Shown: positions 25,608 to 35,292, numbered from the stretch's first letter. The stretch: 64,000 bases of DNA from UBA4459 sp963776205 (GCA_963776205.1 CAVZLR010000002.1:186001-250000); one strand, 5' to 3'. Numbers and translations: made by a program. The notes: a model not told the origin generated them from the sequence alone.

Positions 25608-28520
25608 ATGGATTTCAAACAGAATGCAGTAACAAAAAGATTTATACTAATTTTATTTATCGTCATTCCTTTTTTGTCTTATTCTCAAAGTTTTGAATAT
25701 AGTTCAGTAAAAAAGGCGGTAAAGTTTGATATCTCAAGAGAATTAAAAGAAGTTGAACCAATTCCTCCGGGTGCAATTAAAAGCGATTGGAAAGATGGAT
25801 TGGTTCCCAATAAATTCGACTTTCACGAAAAAGTAACACCACGTGTTGACCTGGATGGGCCAGATCCTCTGCTTCAAAAAACTATTGAAGCTACACGAAA
25901 TACGCCTGAGATTGTCGAGAATTTTAATGGTATTTCAAACACATATGGCGTTGCGCCTCCCGATACACAGGGCGATGTTAGTCTCGACCATTATTTTCAA
26001 ATGGTTAATAGCGGGTTTAAAATTTGGGACAAATCTGGCAGTACGGTGTATGGGCCTGCTGATAATATAACCCTGTGGAATGGTTTTATAGGACCATGGA
26101 GTGGCACCAATGATGGCGACCCAATCGTATTATATGATGAATATGCAGATCGTTGGATTGCAAGTCAGTTTTCATTACCTAACGGTGCAAATAATGCACC
26201 CTATTACGAATTGGTAGCTGTGTCCGCCACGAGTGATCCGACAGGTGCATGGTACCGTTATGCTTTTGAATTCGACAAAATGCCTGATTATCCAAAATTT
26301 GGAGTTTGGCCTGATGCTTATTACCTAACTATAAACCAGTTTGAGAGTGGTTCTTGGCATGGTGGCGGTGTTTGCATGTTGGATCGTGATGCCATGCTTG
26401 ATGGTGATCCTGATGCTGAGATGCTCCTTTTTGATATAGGTTCTGGTTACGGTAGCCTGATGCCAGCTGATGCAGATGGCGTTGTGTTACCTCCCGAAGG
26501 TTCGCCAAGTTATCTTGTCAGCCTTGGACCTGGTTCACTTAGGTTGTTAGAGGCAAATGCAGACTGGGAAAATCACGAAAACTCTTCTGTTGAAATAATT
26601 GATGTTTTAGCCGTTGCTTCATATTCTAACAGCAATATTTCTGTAAATCAGCCTGGTACAAGCCAGAAACTGGATGCATTGGAAGATCGTTTGATGTACC
26701 GTCTACAATATAGAAATTTTGAAGAATATCAAGTAATGGTCACCAATCACACCGTAAATGCGGGAGGAGGACGTGCCGGTGTAAGATGGTATGAATTAAG
26801 AAATTACGGTGACGGCTGGGAAATATATCAACAAGGTACATTTGCCCCTGATGACGGAAATAACAGGTGGATGGGAAGCGTTGCCATGAATTCTTATGGA
26901 GTCCTTATGGCAGGATATTCAGTTTCTGGTCAATCGACCTATCCTTCTATAAGGTTTTCAGGTCAGACTGCTGGAAATTCTGGGACTGGTGAGTTTGATA
27001 TTGCGGAGACCAACATACTCGAAGGGACTAAATCACAGACTGGTGTTGATAGATGGGGTGATTATTCGATGATATCAATTGATCCATCTGACGACAAAAC
27101 CTTCTGGTACACAACACAATACACCAATGGAGGTTGGAATTGGAGAACTAGGATTGCTTCATTTTATTTTGATCAGGAGCCTGTTGCCAATTTCATTGCA
27201 TCTGACACTTTGATACCAGTTAATGACTTTATTGACTTTACAGATAAATCAACTGGTGCACCGAACACCTGGAATTGGACATTTTATGGAGGAGATCCCG
27301 AAACTTCAACTGATCAACATCCGAGCAATATTCTATATGCTCTGGAAGGCATGTATGATGTTCAGCTTATTGTTTCGAACGATATCGGAGATGATACATT
27401 AGTGCTGGAAGATCATATTTCTGTTAGCGGGTCACTTATGCCTGAAGTTCAGTTTTCCGCTAATCAATTAAGGTTTTGCACAGGAGATACTGTCTTTTTT
27501 ACCGATGCTACAATTTATAATCCAATAGCTTGGGAATGGGCATTTTCACCTTCAGATATTACATTTATTAATGGCACAGATCAGAATAGTCAGCATCCCA
27601 TAGTATTATTTTCCAATGCAGGGGAATATGATGTGACTCTGACTGCCTGGAATACAAACGGACCTTCTGAATTAACAAAAAGTAACTATATAAATTCAGG
27701 CGGTTTTACACCTTATTTTAAAGAAACATTTGAAGACAATGGCCTTTTAATGAATCAGTGGACCATCGAAAACCCTGATGATGATAAAACCTGGGAAGTT
27801 TTTGAGACAGGTGGCACATCTCCAGGCAATACTTCTATGGGAATCGACTTTAGTAACTACCTTGAACTTGGCGCAAGAGATCGTTTAATTTCCCCTCCTT
27901 TTAATCTATCGGGTCTCGATCAGGCAGTACTAAGCTTTCAGCATGCATATGCAAAAAAATTTGCTGCTGCAACTGACTCCTTGCTCATATATATTTCAGA
28001 TGACTGCGGCGAAACCTGGACAAGAATTTTTGCAGATGGAGAAAATGGAAGTGGAGATTTTGCTACCCATGAATTAACGGATGAGTTTTGGCCGGAAACA
28101 GAATCAGACTGGTGTTTATCCGGCTGGGGCGCTTCTTGTATTGATATTGATATAAGCCAATGGGCAGGAATGGATGACATTCAAATTGCATTCGAATCTT
28201 ACTGTTACTGGGGAAATCCTTTATTCATTGATAATATAGTAATAACTCAATATGTTGGGCAATCTGAATACATGAATACCGATAACATTAAAATTTATCC
28301 CAATCCATCAAATGGAAAAATTACTGTTAATTTACCTGCTGATCATAAGTATATTAGCATGGAAGTTGTAAATACTAATGGGAGAAGTATGTACAAAAGA
28401 GATATTCAAAACGCTTTTAACATCTCAATTAATGAGGATGGTAATCTATCGAAAGGAATCTATTTAATCAGGTTTAAAACAGAAGACAGTCGATTATTAA
28501 AGAAAATTGTTATTAACTAA
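25608..28520 (+). CDS. Large secreted PKD and T9SS sorting-domain protein, paralogue 2
   Basis: A 970-residue paralogue of the preceding gene, 35 bases downstream and probably co-transcribed. Domain order is the same: signal peptide (about 1-26), unknown N-terminal core with VAPPDTQGDVSLDHYFQMVN and SGTNDGDPIV, PKD domains near 525-610 and 611-700, the FKETFEDNG jelly-roll-like module, and a T9SS type A sorting domain (IYPNPSNGKI ... LSKGIYLIRF ... KKIVIN). Sequence in the core is conserved but the linker and C-terminal parts have drifted from paralogue 1, which indicates an old duplication. Confidence 0.88.
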   Translation: MDFKQNAVTKRFILILFIVIPFLSYSQSFEYSSVKKAVKFDISRELKEVEPIPPGAIKSDWKDGLVPNKFDFHEKVTPRVDLDGPDPLLQKTIEATRNTPEIVENFNGISNTYGVAPPDTQGDVSLDHYFQMVNSGFKIWDKSGSTVYGPADNITLWNGFIGPWSGTNDGDPIVLYDEYADRWIASQFSLPNGANNAPYYELVAVSATSDPTGAWYRYAFEFDKMPDYPKFGVWPDAYYLTINQFESGSWHGGGVCMLDRDAMLDGDPDAEMLLFDIGSGYGSLMPADADGVVLPPEGSPSYLVSLGPGSLRLLEANADWENHENSSVEIIDVLAVASYSNSNISVNQPGTSQKLDALEDRLMYRLQYRNFEEYQVMVTNHTVNAGGGRAGVRWYELRNYGDGWEIYQQGTFAPDDGNNRWMGSVAMNSYGVLMAGYSVSGQSTYPSIRFSGQTAGNSGTGEFDIAETNILEGTKSQTGVDRWGDYSMISIDPSDDKTFWYTTQYTNGGWNWRTRIASFYFDQEPVANFIASDTLIPVNDFIDFTDKSTGAPNTWNWTFYGGDPETSTDQHPSNILYALEGMYDVQLIVSNDIGDDTLVLEDHISVSGSLMPEVQFSANQLRFCTGDTVFFTDATIYNPIAWEWAFSPSDITFINGTDQNSQHPIVLFSNAGEYDVTLTAWNTNGPSELTKSNYINSGGFTPYFKETFEDNGLLMNQWTIENPDDDKTWEVFETGGTSPGNTSMGIDFSNYLELGARDRLISPPFNLSGLDQAVLSFQHAYAKKFAAATDSLLIYISDDCGETWTRIFADGENGSGDFATHELTDEFWPETESDWCLSGWGASCIDIDISQWAGMDDIQIAFESYCYWGNPLFIDNIVITQYVGQSEYMNTDNIKIYPNPSNGKITVNLPADHKYISMEVVNTNGRSMYKRDIQNAFNISINEDGNLSKGIYLIRFKTEDSRLLKKIVIN

Positions 28521-28717
28521 AGTACAGGCGATTAGCGTTTTTTAACTGTGAACCAGTAAGAAAACTCTTTTTTTCTTCTAATTACAATTAAATTTGTAAG
28601 CTAATTCAATAATAAGCGTCTATTGCATAAATCAAGTTATTTCTTGAAATTAACTAGATAAACGCTTCCGAATACTTATCATAAGTATGAATTTAATTCA
28701 TATGTAATAAAGAATAA

Positions 28718-28746
28718 TTGTCAGTTAAATTTACCCAATAAATTTG
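28718..28746 (+). promoter_or_regulatory. Promoter of the third T9SS exoprotein gene
   Basis: TTG at 28718-28720 and TAAATTTG at 28739-28746 are 18 bases apart, a good match to the Bacteroidota consensus. The box lies 41 bases before the ATG. The 267-base gap from paralogue 2 holds nothing else I recognise, so paralogue 3 has its own transcription start. Confidence 0.75.
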
Positions 28747-28787
28747 AGCAACTTTTAAACAATAATTAAATAAATAGATATCTACAC

Positions 28788-31691
28788 ATGAAAAAACTTT
28801 TTTTGGTATTCATCTCTCTTGTTATTTTTTCAACTTTGAACAGTCAATCAGTCAAACCTTCAAAAATAACTACCGCAAAATATTTCGATAAATCCAAAGC
28901 ATTAAGAGATGTTGAACCGGTTTCAATGAGAACCGATACTAAATCATGGGAATATTATATCATTCCTAATAAATTTAATTTTGCAAAAGATCAGGATTTT
29001 TCTGGCAACCTGACAGGCATTGACCCAGTATTGCAGGACCAAATGTATGGTTCAAGAAATGAACCAACTGTTGAGGCAAATTTCGACGGTGTTGCTAATA
29101 CGTATGGGGTTGCACCTCCTGATACACAAGGAGATGTTGGACCAAATCATTATATGCAGATGGTGAACTTGGGTTTTGCTATTTGGAATAAAGAAGGCGA
29201 AATGCTTTATGGCCCCGCACATAGTAGCACCTTATGGGATGGTTTTGATGGTCCGTGGTCAGGCACCAATGATGGCGACCCCATAGTTGTTTATGATGAA
29301 TATGCCGACAGGTGGGTGGCCAGTCAATTTTCTTTACCTAACGGATCAAATAATGCCCCATATTATGAATTAGTTGCAGTATCAGCCACAAGCGACCCTT
29401 TAGGTGAATGGTATCGATATGCTTTTGAGTTTGATAAAATGCCTGATTATCCCAAGTTTGGAGTCTGGCATAATGCTTATTGTTTTACCATTAACCAATT
29501 CTCCAGTGGATCATGGTATGGGGGTGGTATTTGTGTACTTGACAGAAATGCTATGCTTGTAGGTGATCCTGAAGCTGAAATGGTATTTTTTAATATGGGT
29601 TCAGGTGCTGGAAGCCTATTACCTGCTGATGCTGATGGTCCGCTATCACCGGATGAAGACAAACCTATTTATTTAATAAGAGGAGGCAATAATTCTTTAA
29701 GGGTTTATGAGGCAATTGTAGATTGGGATAACAGTGCAAATAACCAGGCCAGCTTTGTGGCAAGTATTAATGTAGAACCATATTCAAACAGTAGTATAGT
29801 TATTTCACAACCAGGTACCAGCCAAAAACTGGATGCGCTTTCAGACAGACTGATGTATCGACTTCAATATAGAAATTTTGAAGAATATGAAGTCATGTTA
29901 ACCAATCATACAGTAAATGCAGGAAGTGGACGGGCAGGTGTAAGATGGTATGAGCTCAGAAATTATGGTGATGGATGGGAAGTTTATCAACAAGGTACAT
30001 TTGCACCCGACGATGGCAATAGCAGATGGATGGGAAGTATAGCCATGAACCAAAATGGTGATATTGCAGTCGGCTATTCAGTTTCAAGTACATCAGTCTA
30101 TCCTTCTATAGCTGTAACAGGGCAAACATCTGCCAATTCCGGAACAGGGATCTTTGACATTTCAGAAATTCTTATTAAAGAAGGGAATGCATCACAAACT
30201 GGTATTAACAGGTGGGGGGATTATTCAATGATGTCAGTTGACCCAAGTGATGATCAGACTTTTTGGTTTACAACTGAATACACAAATGGTGGTTGGAATT
30301 GGAGAACACAGATAGCATCATTTGGATATGTTCAGATTCCGGTTGTAAATTTCACAGCTAATGAAACCCTGATCCCACTTGATGAAACAATTGACTTTAC
30401 AGATGCCACTAGTGGTATACCAACTGAATGGTTATGGACATTTGAAGGTGGGAATCCTGAAACCTCAACCGAAAGAAATCCTCAAAATATTCAATATTCC
30501 AGTGAGGGAGAATTTGATGTTACATTGATTGCGTCTAATGAACTTGGGTCGGATACACTCATAAAAGAAGATTATATTAGTGTTAGTGCATCTCTTCTAC
30601 CAATTGTGAATTTCACAGCAAACAAAGATGTGTTCTGCCTTGGGGAGATCGTTTCATTTACTGACCAATCTGAATACAGTCCAATCCAGTGGCTTTGGGA
30701 ATTTAACCCCGCAACAGTGACTTTTGTAAATGAAAGCGATGAAACCAGTCAAAATCCGGAAGTGATCTTTGACGAAGGTGCGAATTATGATGTTAGCTTA
30801 ACTGTATGGAATCTGAATGGTGAATCAACACTATCGAAAACAGAATTTATTCATGCCGGTGGATATACACCGTATTTTAAAGAAACATTTGAGGAAGATG
30901 GGTTTAGGAACCAGTATTGGACAATTGAAAATCCTGATGATGATAAAACCTGGGAGATTTTTGAAGTGGCAGGCACTACACCCGGATCTTTTGCTGCGGG
31001 TATAAATTTTACAGAATACTTTGCCATTGGTCAACGAGATCGCTTGATTTCACCTCCATTAAATTTAAGTGGATTAAATACTGCTTCTCTTAATTTTCAG
31101 CATGCTTTTGCTAAAAGATTGGATGAAGTTTCTGATTCATTAATAATTTACATTTCTGATGATTGCGGAACTACCTGGACCCGGATTTTTGCCAATGCCG
31201 ATGATGGTAGTGGCAACTTTGCCACGCATGAAATGACAGAAAACTTCTGGCCTGAAACTGCATCTGATTGGTGTATTTCTGGCTGGGGATCTTCTTGTTT
31301 TGATGTAGATATCAGCCAATGGGCAGGAAATCCTGATGTTCAAATAGCCTTTGAAACTTACAGCTTTTATGGCAATCCATTATTTATCGACAATATAACC
31401 ATAAGTCAATATGTGGGTTTGGAAACGAACACTCTCAATAGTAACAATGTTCAGGTTTTTCCAAATCCAAATAGTGGAAAATTCACTGTAATTATTCCCG
31501 AGGACCATTTATTTGATGAGTTGGTCATATATAACCAACTCGGCCAGGTTGTTCACAATCAAAAACTGAATAGTCAAAATAATTCTGTCCTTGTTAACAT
31601 GGGTTCTGAATGGCGAAATGGTATATATTTGATCAGGTTAACCGATTCAAATAATCAAATTATAACAAAAAAGGTCGTTGTCAATAAGTAA
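28788..31691 (+). CDS. Large secreted PKD and T9SS sorting-domain protein, paralogue 3
   Basis: A 967-residue paralogue with the same domain plan: signal peptide (about 1-19), core containing VAPPDTQGDVGPNHYMQMVN and SGTNDGDPIVVYDEYADRW, two PKD domains near 522-607 and 608-697, the FKETFEEDG module and a T9SS type A sorting domain (VFPNPNSGKF ... WRNGIYLIRL ... KKVVVNK). Unlike paralogue 2 it is preceded by its own promoter. Its last 14 bases overlap the probable TTG start of rsmE. Confidence 0.88.
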   Translation: MKKLFLVFISLVIFSTLNSQSVKPSKITTAKYFDKSKALRDVEPVSMRTDTKSWEYYIIPNKFNFAKDQDFSGNLTGIDPVLQDQMYGSRNEPTVEANFDGVANTYGVAPPDTQGDVGPNHYMQMVNLGFAIWNKEGEMLYGPAHSSTLWDGFDGPWSGTNDGDPIVVYDEYADRWVASQFSLPNGSNNAPYYELVAVSATSDPLGEWYRYAFEFDKMPDYPKFGVWHNAYCFTINQFSSGSWYGGGICVLDRNAMLVGDPEAEMVFFNMGSGAGSLLPADADGPLSPDEDKPIYLIRGGNNSLRVYEAIVDWDNSANNQASFVASINVEPYSNSSIVISQPGTSQKLDALSDRLMYRLQYRNFEEYEVMLTNHTVNAGSGRAGVRWYELRNYGDGWEVYQQGTFAPDDGNSRWMGSIAMNQNGDIAVGYSVSSTSVYPSIAVTGQTSANSGTGIFDISEILIKEGNASQTGINRWGDYSMMSVDPSDDQTFWFTTEYTNGGWNWRTQIASFGYVQIPVVNFTANETLIPLDETIDFTDATSGIPTEWLWTFEGGNPETSTERNPQNIQYSSEGEFDVTLIASNELGSDTLIKEDYISVSASLLPIVNFTANKDVFCLGEIVSFTDQSEYSPIQWLWEFNPATVTFVNESDETSQNPEVIFDEGANYDVSLTVWNLNGESTLSKTEFIHAGGYTPYFKETFEEDGFRNQYWTIENPDDDKTWEIFEVAGTTPGSFAAGINFTEYFAIGQRDRLISPPLNLSGLNTASLNFQHAFAKRLDEVSDSLIIYISDDCGTTWTRIFANADDGSGNFATHEMTENFWPETASDWCISGWGSSCFDVDISQWAGNPDVQIAFETYSFYGNPLFIDNITISQYVGLETNTLNSNNVQVFPNPNSGKFTVIIPEDHLFDELVIYNQLGQVVHNQKLNSQNNSVLVNMGSEWRNGIYLIRLTDSNNQIITKKVVVNK

Positions 31692-32391
31692 TTTCTTTTT
31701 TTCGCCCGGCATTGAAGGGAACTTTCATACATTAAACAAAGATGATTCCAATCACCTGGTACGTGTATTGCGCATTCAAAAGGGTGACAAAGTATTTGTT
31801 ACGAACGGAAAAGGCTTGATCTTTGAATGTGTTGTTTCTGATCCAAATCCGAAAGGTTGCGAGCTTGAAATTATCCATCAGAACAATGGAGATGATCATC
31901 GTGATTTTAAGTTGAATATTGCTGTCGCCCCAACAAAAAATATCAACCGCTTTGAATGGTTTCTTGAGAAATGCACCGAAATTGGTATTGATCGCATTTC
32001 CCCAATTTTAACTGAGCATTCAGAAAGAAAAATAATTAAGGAAGAACGACTGAATCGTGTAATTACAGCCGCTGTGAAACAATCTCTCAAATCATTTCAT
32101 CCCGAACTGGATACTATGAAAGGTTTTACAGACCTGATTGAAACACCTTTTCCGGGCCAGAAATTCATTGCTTATATGGATGCAAATGTGAAAGATGAGC
32201 TCTTTACAATTTGCAAACCGAATATAGACACATTGATTCTGATAGGTCCTGAAGGTGATTTCAGCCAGAAAGAGATTGAAACTGCCAAAGAACAAGGGTT
32301 TACACCTGTGAAACTTGGGCCATCGCGCCTGCGGACTGAAACAGCCGGAGTTGTGGCCTGCCATACTGTTCATTTGGTTAATCTTTCATAA
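31678..32391 (+). CDS. rsmE: 16S rRNA (uracil1498-N3)-methyltransferase RsmE
   Basis: A 237-residue SPOUT-class methyltransferase. An N-terminal PUA-like part has HLVRVLRIQKGDKV (near 26-39). The C-terminal knot carries EKCTEIGIDRISPILTEHSE (near 97-116), LIGPEGDFSQKEIE (near 187-200) and LGPSRLRTETAGV (near 213-225). It methylates U1498 of 16S rRNA. No ATG is available near the family N-terminus; TTG at 31678 gives an N-terminus close to that expected and lies inside the end of the upstream T9SS gene. Confidence 0.93.
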   Translation: MSISNFFFSPGIEGNFHTLNKDDSNHLVRVLRIQKGDKVFVTNGKGLIFECVVSDPNPKGCELEIIHQNNGDDHRDFKLNIAVAPTKNINRFEWFLEKCTEIGIDRISPILTEHSERKIIKEERLNRVITAAVKQSLKSFHPELDTMKGFTDLIETPFPGQKFIAYMDANVKDELFTICKPNIDTLILIGPEGDFSQKEIETAKEQGFTPVKLGPSRLRTETAGVVACHTVHLVNLS

Positions 32392-32428
32392 AAAATACAT
32401 ATACCACTTTTTCAATATTTGCGTTTTT

Positions 32429-32436
32429 TATATTTG
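32429..32436 (+). promoter_or_regulatory. -7 promoter box for the DUF4159 gene
   Basis: TATATTTG matches TAnnTTTG, 10 bases before the ATG at 32446, so the leader would be very short. Confidence 0.5.
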
Positions 32437-32445
32437 CACTGATTT

Positions 32446-33099
32446 ATGAAACTTAATTTTTCAATATTTATACTGATACTATTCACTTTTCAGGTTGCAA
32501 ATGCGCAGGAAGTGAAAATTGCATTGCTGAAATATAGTGGTGGCGGCGATTGGTATGCCAATCCTACCTCCCTCCCCAACCTTGTAAAGTATTGTAACAA
32601 TACCTTGAATACGGATATTGATCCAGATATCGCAACTGTTGAAGTAGGCAGCATCGAAATTTTCAATTATCCTTTTGTCCACATGACTGGTCACGGAAAT
32701 ATCATATTCAATCCTGATGAAGCAGAAAACCTACGGAATTATTTGATTTCAGGCGGGTTTTTACATATTTCTGACAACTACGGAATGGATCCCTATATAA
32801 GAAGAGAGATGAATAAAGTTTTTCCCGGTATTGAGATGCAGGAACTTCCATTCTCCCATCCTATTTACCACCAGGCATATGATTTTGCGGATGGATTGCC
32901 TAAAATCCATGAACATGACGATAATTCCCCACAAGGATTCGGATTATTTTATGAAGGAAGACTGGTATGTTTTTACGACTATGAATGCGATCTGGGTGAT
33001 GGATGGGAATCTGCCGAAGTTCATAATGATTCACCGGAAAAAAGGATGGAAGCCTTCATGATGGGCGCCAATATCATACAATTTGTTTTTCAGCAATAA
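32446..33099 (+). CDS. DUF4159 exported protein
   Basis: A 217-residue protein with a signal peptide (about 1-20, ending NAQ). The body matches DUF4159, related to the GATase1-like fold: it has KYSGGGDWYANPTSLPNL near 29-46, HMTGHGNIIF near 84-93, and LRNYLISGGFLHISDNYGMD near 101-120. The family is widespread in Bacteroidota and near relatives. No catalytic triad is obvious and no function is established. It begins about 55 bases after rsmE. Confidence 0.85.
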   Translation: MKLNFSIFILILFTFQVANAQEVKIALLKYSGGGDWYANPTSLPNLVKYCNNTLNTDIDPDIATVEVGSIEIFNYPFVHMTGHGNIIFNPDEAENLRNYLISGGFLHISDNYGMDPYIRREMNKVFPGIEMQELPFSHPIYHQAYDFADGLPKIHEHDDNSPQGFGLFYEGRLVCFYDYECDLGDGWESAEVHNDSPEKRMEAFMMGANIIQFVFQQ

Positions 33100-33160
33100 T
33101 ATTTCTGAACTGTAAGTTTTAAAAAAACCGTACGTCTAATACAAACAAAAAATGATCATA

Positions 33161-33673
33161 ATGAAAAAGAAAATAAGAACCTCACTATTAGTTGTTGCAC
33201 TCATGTTTTTCAGCATATTCATCTTCGCGCAAAGTGTTCCAGCAGAACTTGAAACAAATATCGTTGACTTAAATAGTCCGGAATATGCGAACACCACTTT
33301 TAATGACATTATTGCCAAATACGATGGCAAAGTAATATACCTTGATTTTTGGGCCAGTTGGTGTGGACCCTGCAAAAGAGAAATGCCTTATTCTCATAAA
33401 TTACAGGAAACTTTCCTGGGCAAGGATGTGGTATTCGTCTATTTTTCTTCAGATAAAAATGCAGCAGCATGGAGTTCAACGGTTGATAATCTTAAACTGA
33501 CCGGCGAGCATTATTTATCAAGCCTTGCTGTAAAACAAGACTATGGAACTCGTTTCAATGTCCGGTTCATTCCCCGCTATGTACTGATTGATAAAAAAGG
33601 AAAGGTAGTGGATGAAAATGCTAAAAGGCCCAGTGATCCGCAAACGGTAAATGATATTGAAGCCCTGCTGTAG
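33161..33673 (+). CDS. TlpA-like periplasmic thioredoxin
   Basis: A 170-residue exported thioredoxin-fold protein: signal peptide (about 1-23, ending IFAQ), then DFWASWCGPCKREMPYS with the redox pair CGPC near residues 68-71. The cis-Pro region reads VRFIPRYVLIDKKGKVV. The family reduces or exchanges disulphides in periplasmic proteins, often for cytochrome maturation or respiration. An ATG three codons upstream (33152) is also possible. I chose 33161 because it gives a standard MKKK signal start. Confidence 0.87.
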   Translation: MKKKIRTSLLVVALMFFSIFIFAQSVPAELETNIVDLNSPEYANTTFNDIIAKYDGKVIYLDFWASWCGPCKREMPYSHKLQETFLGKDVVFVYFSSDKNAAAWSSTVDNLKLTGEHYLSSLAVKQDYGTRFNVRFIPRYVLIDKKGKVVDENAKRPSDPQTVNDIEALL

Positions 33674-33688
33674 GAATTAAATAGGTTT

Positions 33689-34546
33689 TTACTTTATAAA
33701 TTCCTCAAAAGATTCTTTATAACCGGCGCTCATTTTATACACATATTGTTTTACCAGATCAGCCCATTGGGCAGCCGTATTTCTTTTATCAAAGATTTGG
33801 TATGGAATGTGGGGGCCAAATGTAATCACCAGGGTTTGATTTTTTTGCTTGTGAAATTCATCCACCAGGTATAGCATTTCAATATTGGCTTTTATACCCA
33901 GTTTTTTCCTGATATTGGCCAGGTTATAAAAGAAATTGGTGTTCTTGCCGCTGATATGCGTTGGAATAATATTCCTTTCAAACCGTTTCGCTTTAGTAAT
34001 AAAAGTCGATTTCCATTCCATATCCCGAACCTCACCACCTGTTTTCCTCGAAACCAATCCGGCAGGAAAATAACACACCACCTTATCCGAAGCAAAAGTA
34101 TCATTGATGATCTTTATATTTTCAGCATTTGATCCATGTTTATTTATCGGGATAAACAATGATTCCAGGTTTTTCACATTCATCAGGATATCATTCACAG
34201 GAAATACAATATCGCCTCGTACATGACTCACTGCGAGCATTAAGGCCATACCATCCAGTCCGCCCAAGGGATGATTTGAAGCAATAATGCATTTTTCTTT
34301 TTCAGGAATATTCTCAAGCCCGACCAGTTCTAGTTTTGTATTAATATATCCGAGTACAGCATCAATAAATTCCACGCCTTGCAAATGGGCATATTCCGTC
34401 AGGTAAAAATTGAGCTCATCCTGGTGTATTATTCTTTTCAAGTATGCTGTAATAAAACCCGGTATCACTTTTTTGAGTGTCGGACTCTTATCTTTGATGA
34501 CTTTTTCAATGTCAACCAGTGCCGGTGTTGGCTTCGCACGTTCCAT
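33689..34546 (-). CDS. PlsC-like 1-acylglycerol-phosphate acyltransferase family protein
   Basis: About 285 residues from the ATG at 34546. The acyltransferase motif NHPLGGLDG (block I, HxxxxD type) lies near residue 90, and ESLFIPINKHG and CYFPAGLVSRK represent later blocks. The family transfers acyl groups to lysophosphatidic acid or related acceptors at the membrane. The frame remains open to 34606, but a -7 box at 34586-34579 lies inside that extension and homologues start near MERAKPT, so the shorter form is preferred. It stands alone on the minus strand, divergent from mraZ. Confidence 0.85.
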   Translation of the reverse strand: MERAKPTPALVDIEKVIKDKSPTLKKVIPGFITAYLKRIIHQDELNFYLTEYAHLQGVEFIDAVLGYINTKLELVGLENIPEKEKCIIASNHPLGGLDGMALMLAVSHVRGDIVFPVNDILMNVKNLESLFIPINKHGSNAENIKIINDTFASDKVVCYFPAGLVSRKTGGEVRDMEWKSTFITKAKRFERNIIPTHISGKNTNFFYNLANIRKKLGIKANIEMLYLVDEFHKQKNQTLVITFGPHIPYQIFDKRNTAAQWADLVKQYVYKMSAGYKESFEEFIK

Positions 34547-34578
34547 ATGTAGTAACTTATTATGCACTTCAGCAAATA

Positions 34579-34586
34579 CAAATATA
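34579..34586 (-). promoter_or_regulatory. -7 promoter box for the acyltransferase gene
   Basis: On the minus strand the sequence reads TATATTTG. It lies 32 bases before the preferred start at 34546 and supports that start choice. Confidence 0.55.
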
Positions 34587-34751
34587 CGCCAATCAGAGTA
34601 ATTCACCGGTTATTAACAAATGTGAAATTTGATTTCTGTTAATAAGTCATCTCCCACTCTTTTTGTAAAATATTAATTATTGAAAGTCAAAATATTAAGC
34701 CAACAGGCAATAAATTTTTTTGGCTATAAAACGTAACATTTTGTTAACAAT

Positions 34752-34804
34752 GTGGTAAAAGGTGGTAAATTATGTAAAATTGTGGTAAATTCTTAGTACA
34801 TTTA
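34752..34804 (+). promoter_or_regulatory. mraZ operator (three phased GTGGTAAA repeats) and promoter
   Basis: GTGGTAAA occurs at 34752-34759, 34762-34769 and 34782-34789, with a degenerate copy (ATGTAAAA) filling the 34772 slot. This gives a 10-base phase. A near -7 box TACATTTA follows at 34797-34804, 23 bases before the mraZ ATG. MraZ proteins are known to bind direct repeats upstream of their own gene, with boxes spaced about one helical turn apart. The repeats lie where the -33 region should be, so occupancy should repress the dcw operon. Confidence 0.8.
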
Positions 34805-34826
34805 CGCCATTAATCTGCAGAATTCA

Positions 34827-35288
34827 ATGATAAATATCCTGGGAACATATGAATGTAAAATTGACGCTAAAGGTCGATTTATGTTTCCGGCTCCTTTCAA
34901 GAACCAGATGGGAGAAACCTACAAACAGGGGTTTGTTATCAAGCGCAGCATATTTAAAAAATGCCTTGAACTTTTCCCTGTTGATCATTGGCAGGATGAA
35001 ACAAGCATGGTAAGCAAGCTTAACATGTTTAAAAAGAAAAATGCAGAATTCATAACCAAGTTTATGGCTGGTGTGAAACCGGTTGAGTTGGACGGCCCCG
35101 GCAGGCTTCTTATTCCAAAGGACTTGCAGGCTTATGGCGGAATAATAAAAGAGATCGTACTTACATCAGTTGTAAACCGCATCGAGATCTGGGATAAAGT
35201 TGCCTATGAACAGGCAGTTGACTATGATCCGGATGATTTTGCCGATTTGGCAGAAGAAGTTATGGGCGAGTTTGAAACTGATAATTAA
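34827..35288 (+). CDS. mraZ: MraZ, transcriptional regulator of the dcw cluster
   Basis: A 153-residue protein with two AbrB-like SpoVT halves, each with the family signature: IDAKGRFMFPAPFK near residues 11-24 and LDGPGRLLIPKDLQAYGG near 89-106. MraZ forms ring-like oligomers and regulates its own operon, here probably through the repeats at 34752-34789. It is 4 bases upstream of rsmH, the usual dcw arrangement. Confidence 0.95.
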   Translation: MINILGTYECKIDAKGRFMFPAPFKNQMGETYKQGFVIKRSIFKKCLELFPVDHWQDETSMVSKLNMFKKKNAEFITKFMAGVKPVELDGPGRLLIPKDLQAYGGIIKEIVLTSVVNRIEIWDKVAYEQAVDYDPDDFADLAEEVMGEFETDN

Positions 35289-35292
35289 TTGA

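Noticed and set aside
28521..28787. A small gene or RNA in the gap between the second and third exoprotein genes
   Set aside because: Only a promoter for the third gene was found; no frame or stable structure stands out.
34752..34789. Repeated GTGGTAAA boxes as replication iterons
   Set aside because: They directly precede mraZ in the expected operator position and no replication protein gene is near.
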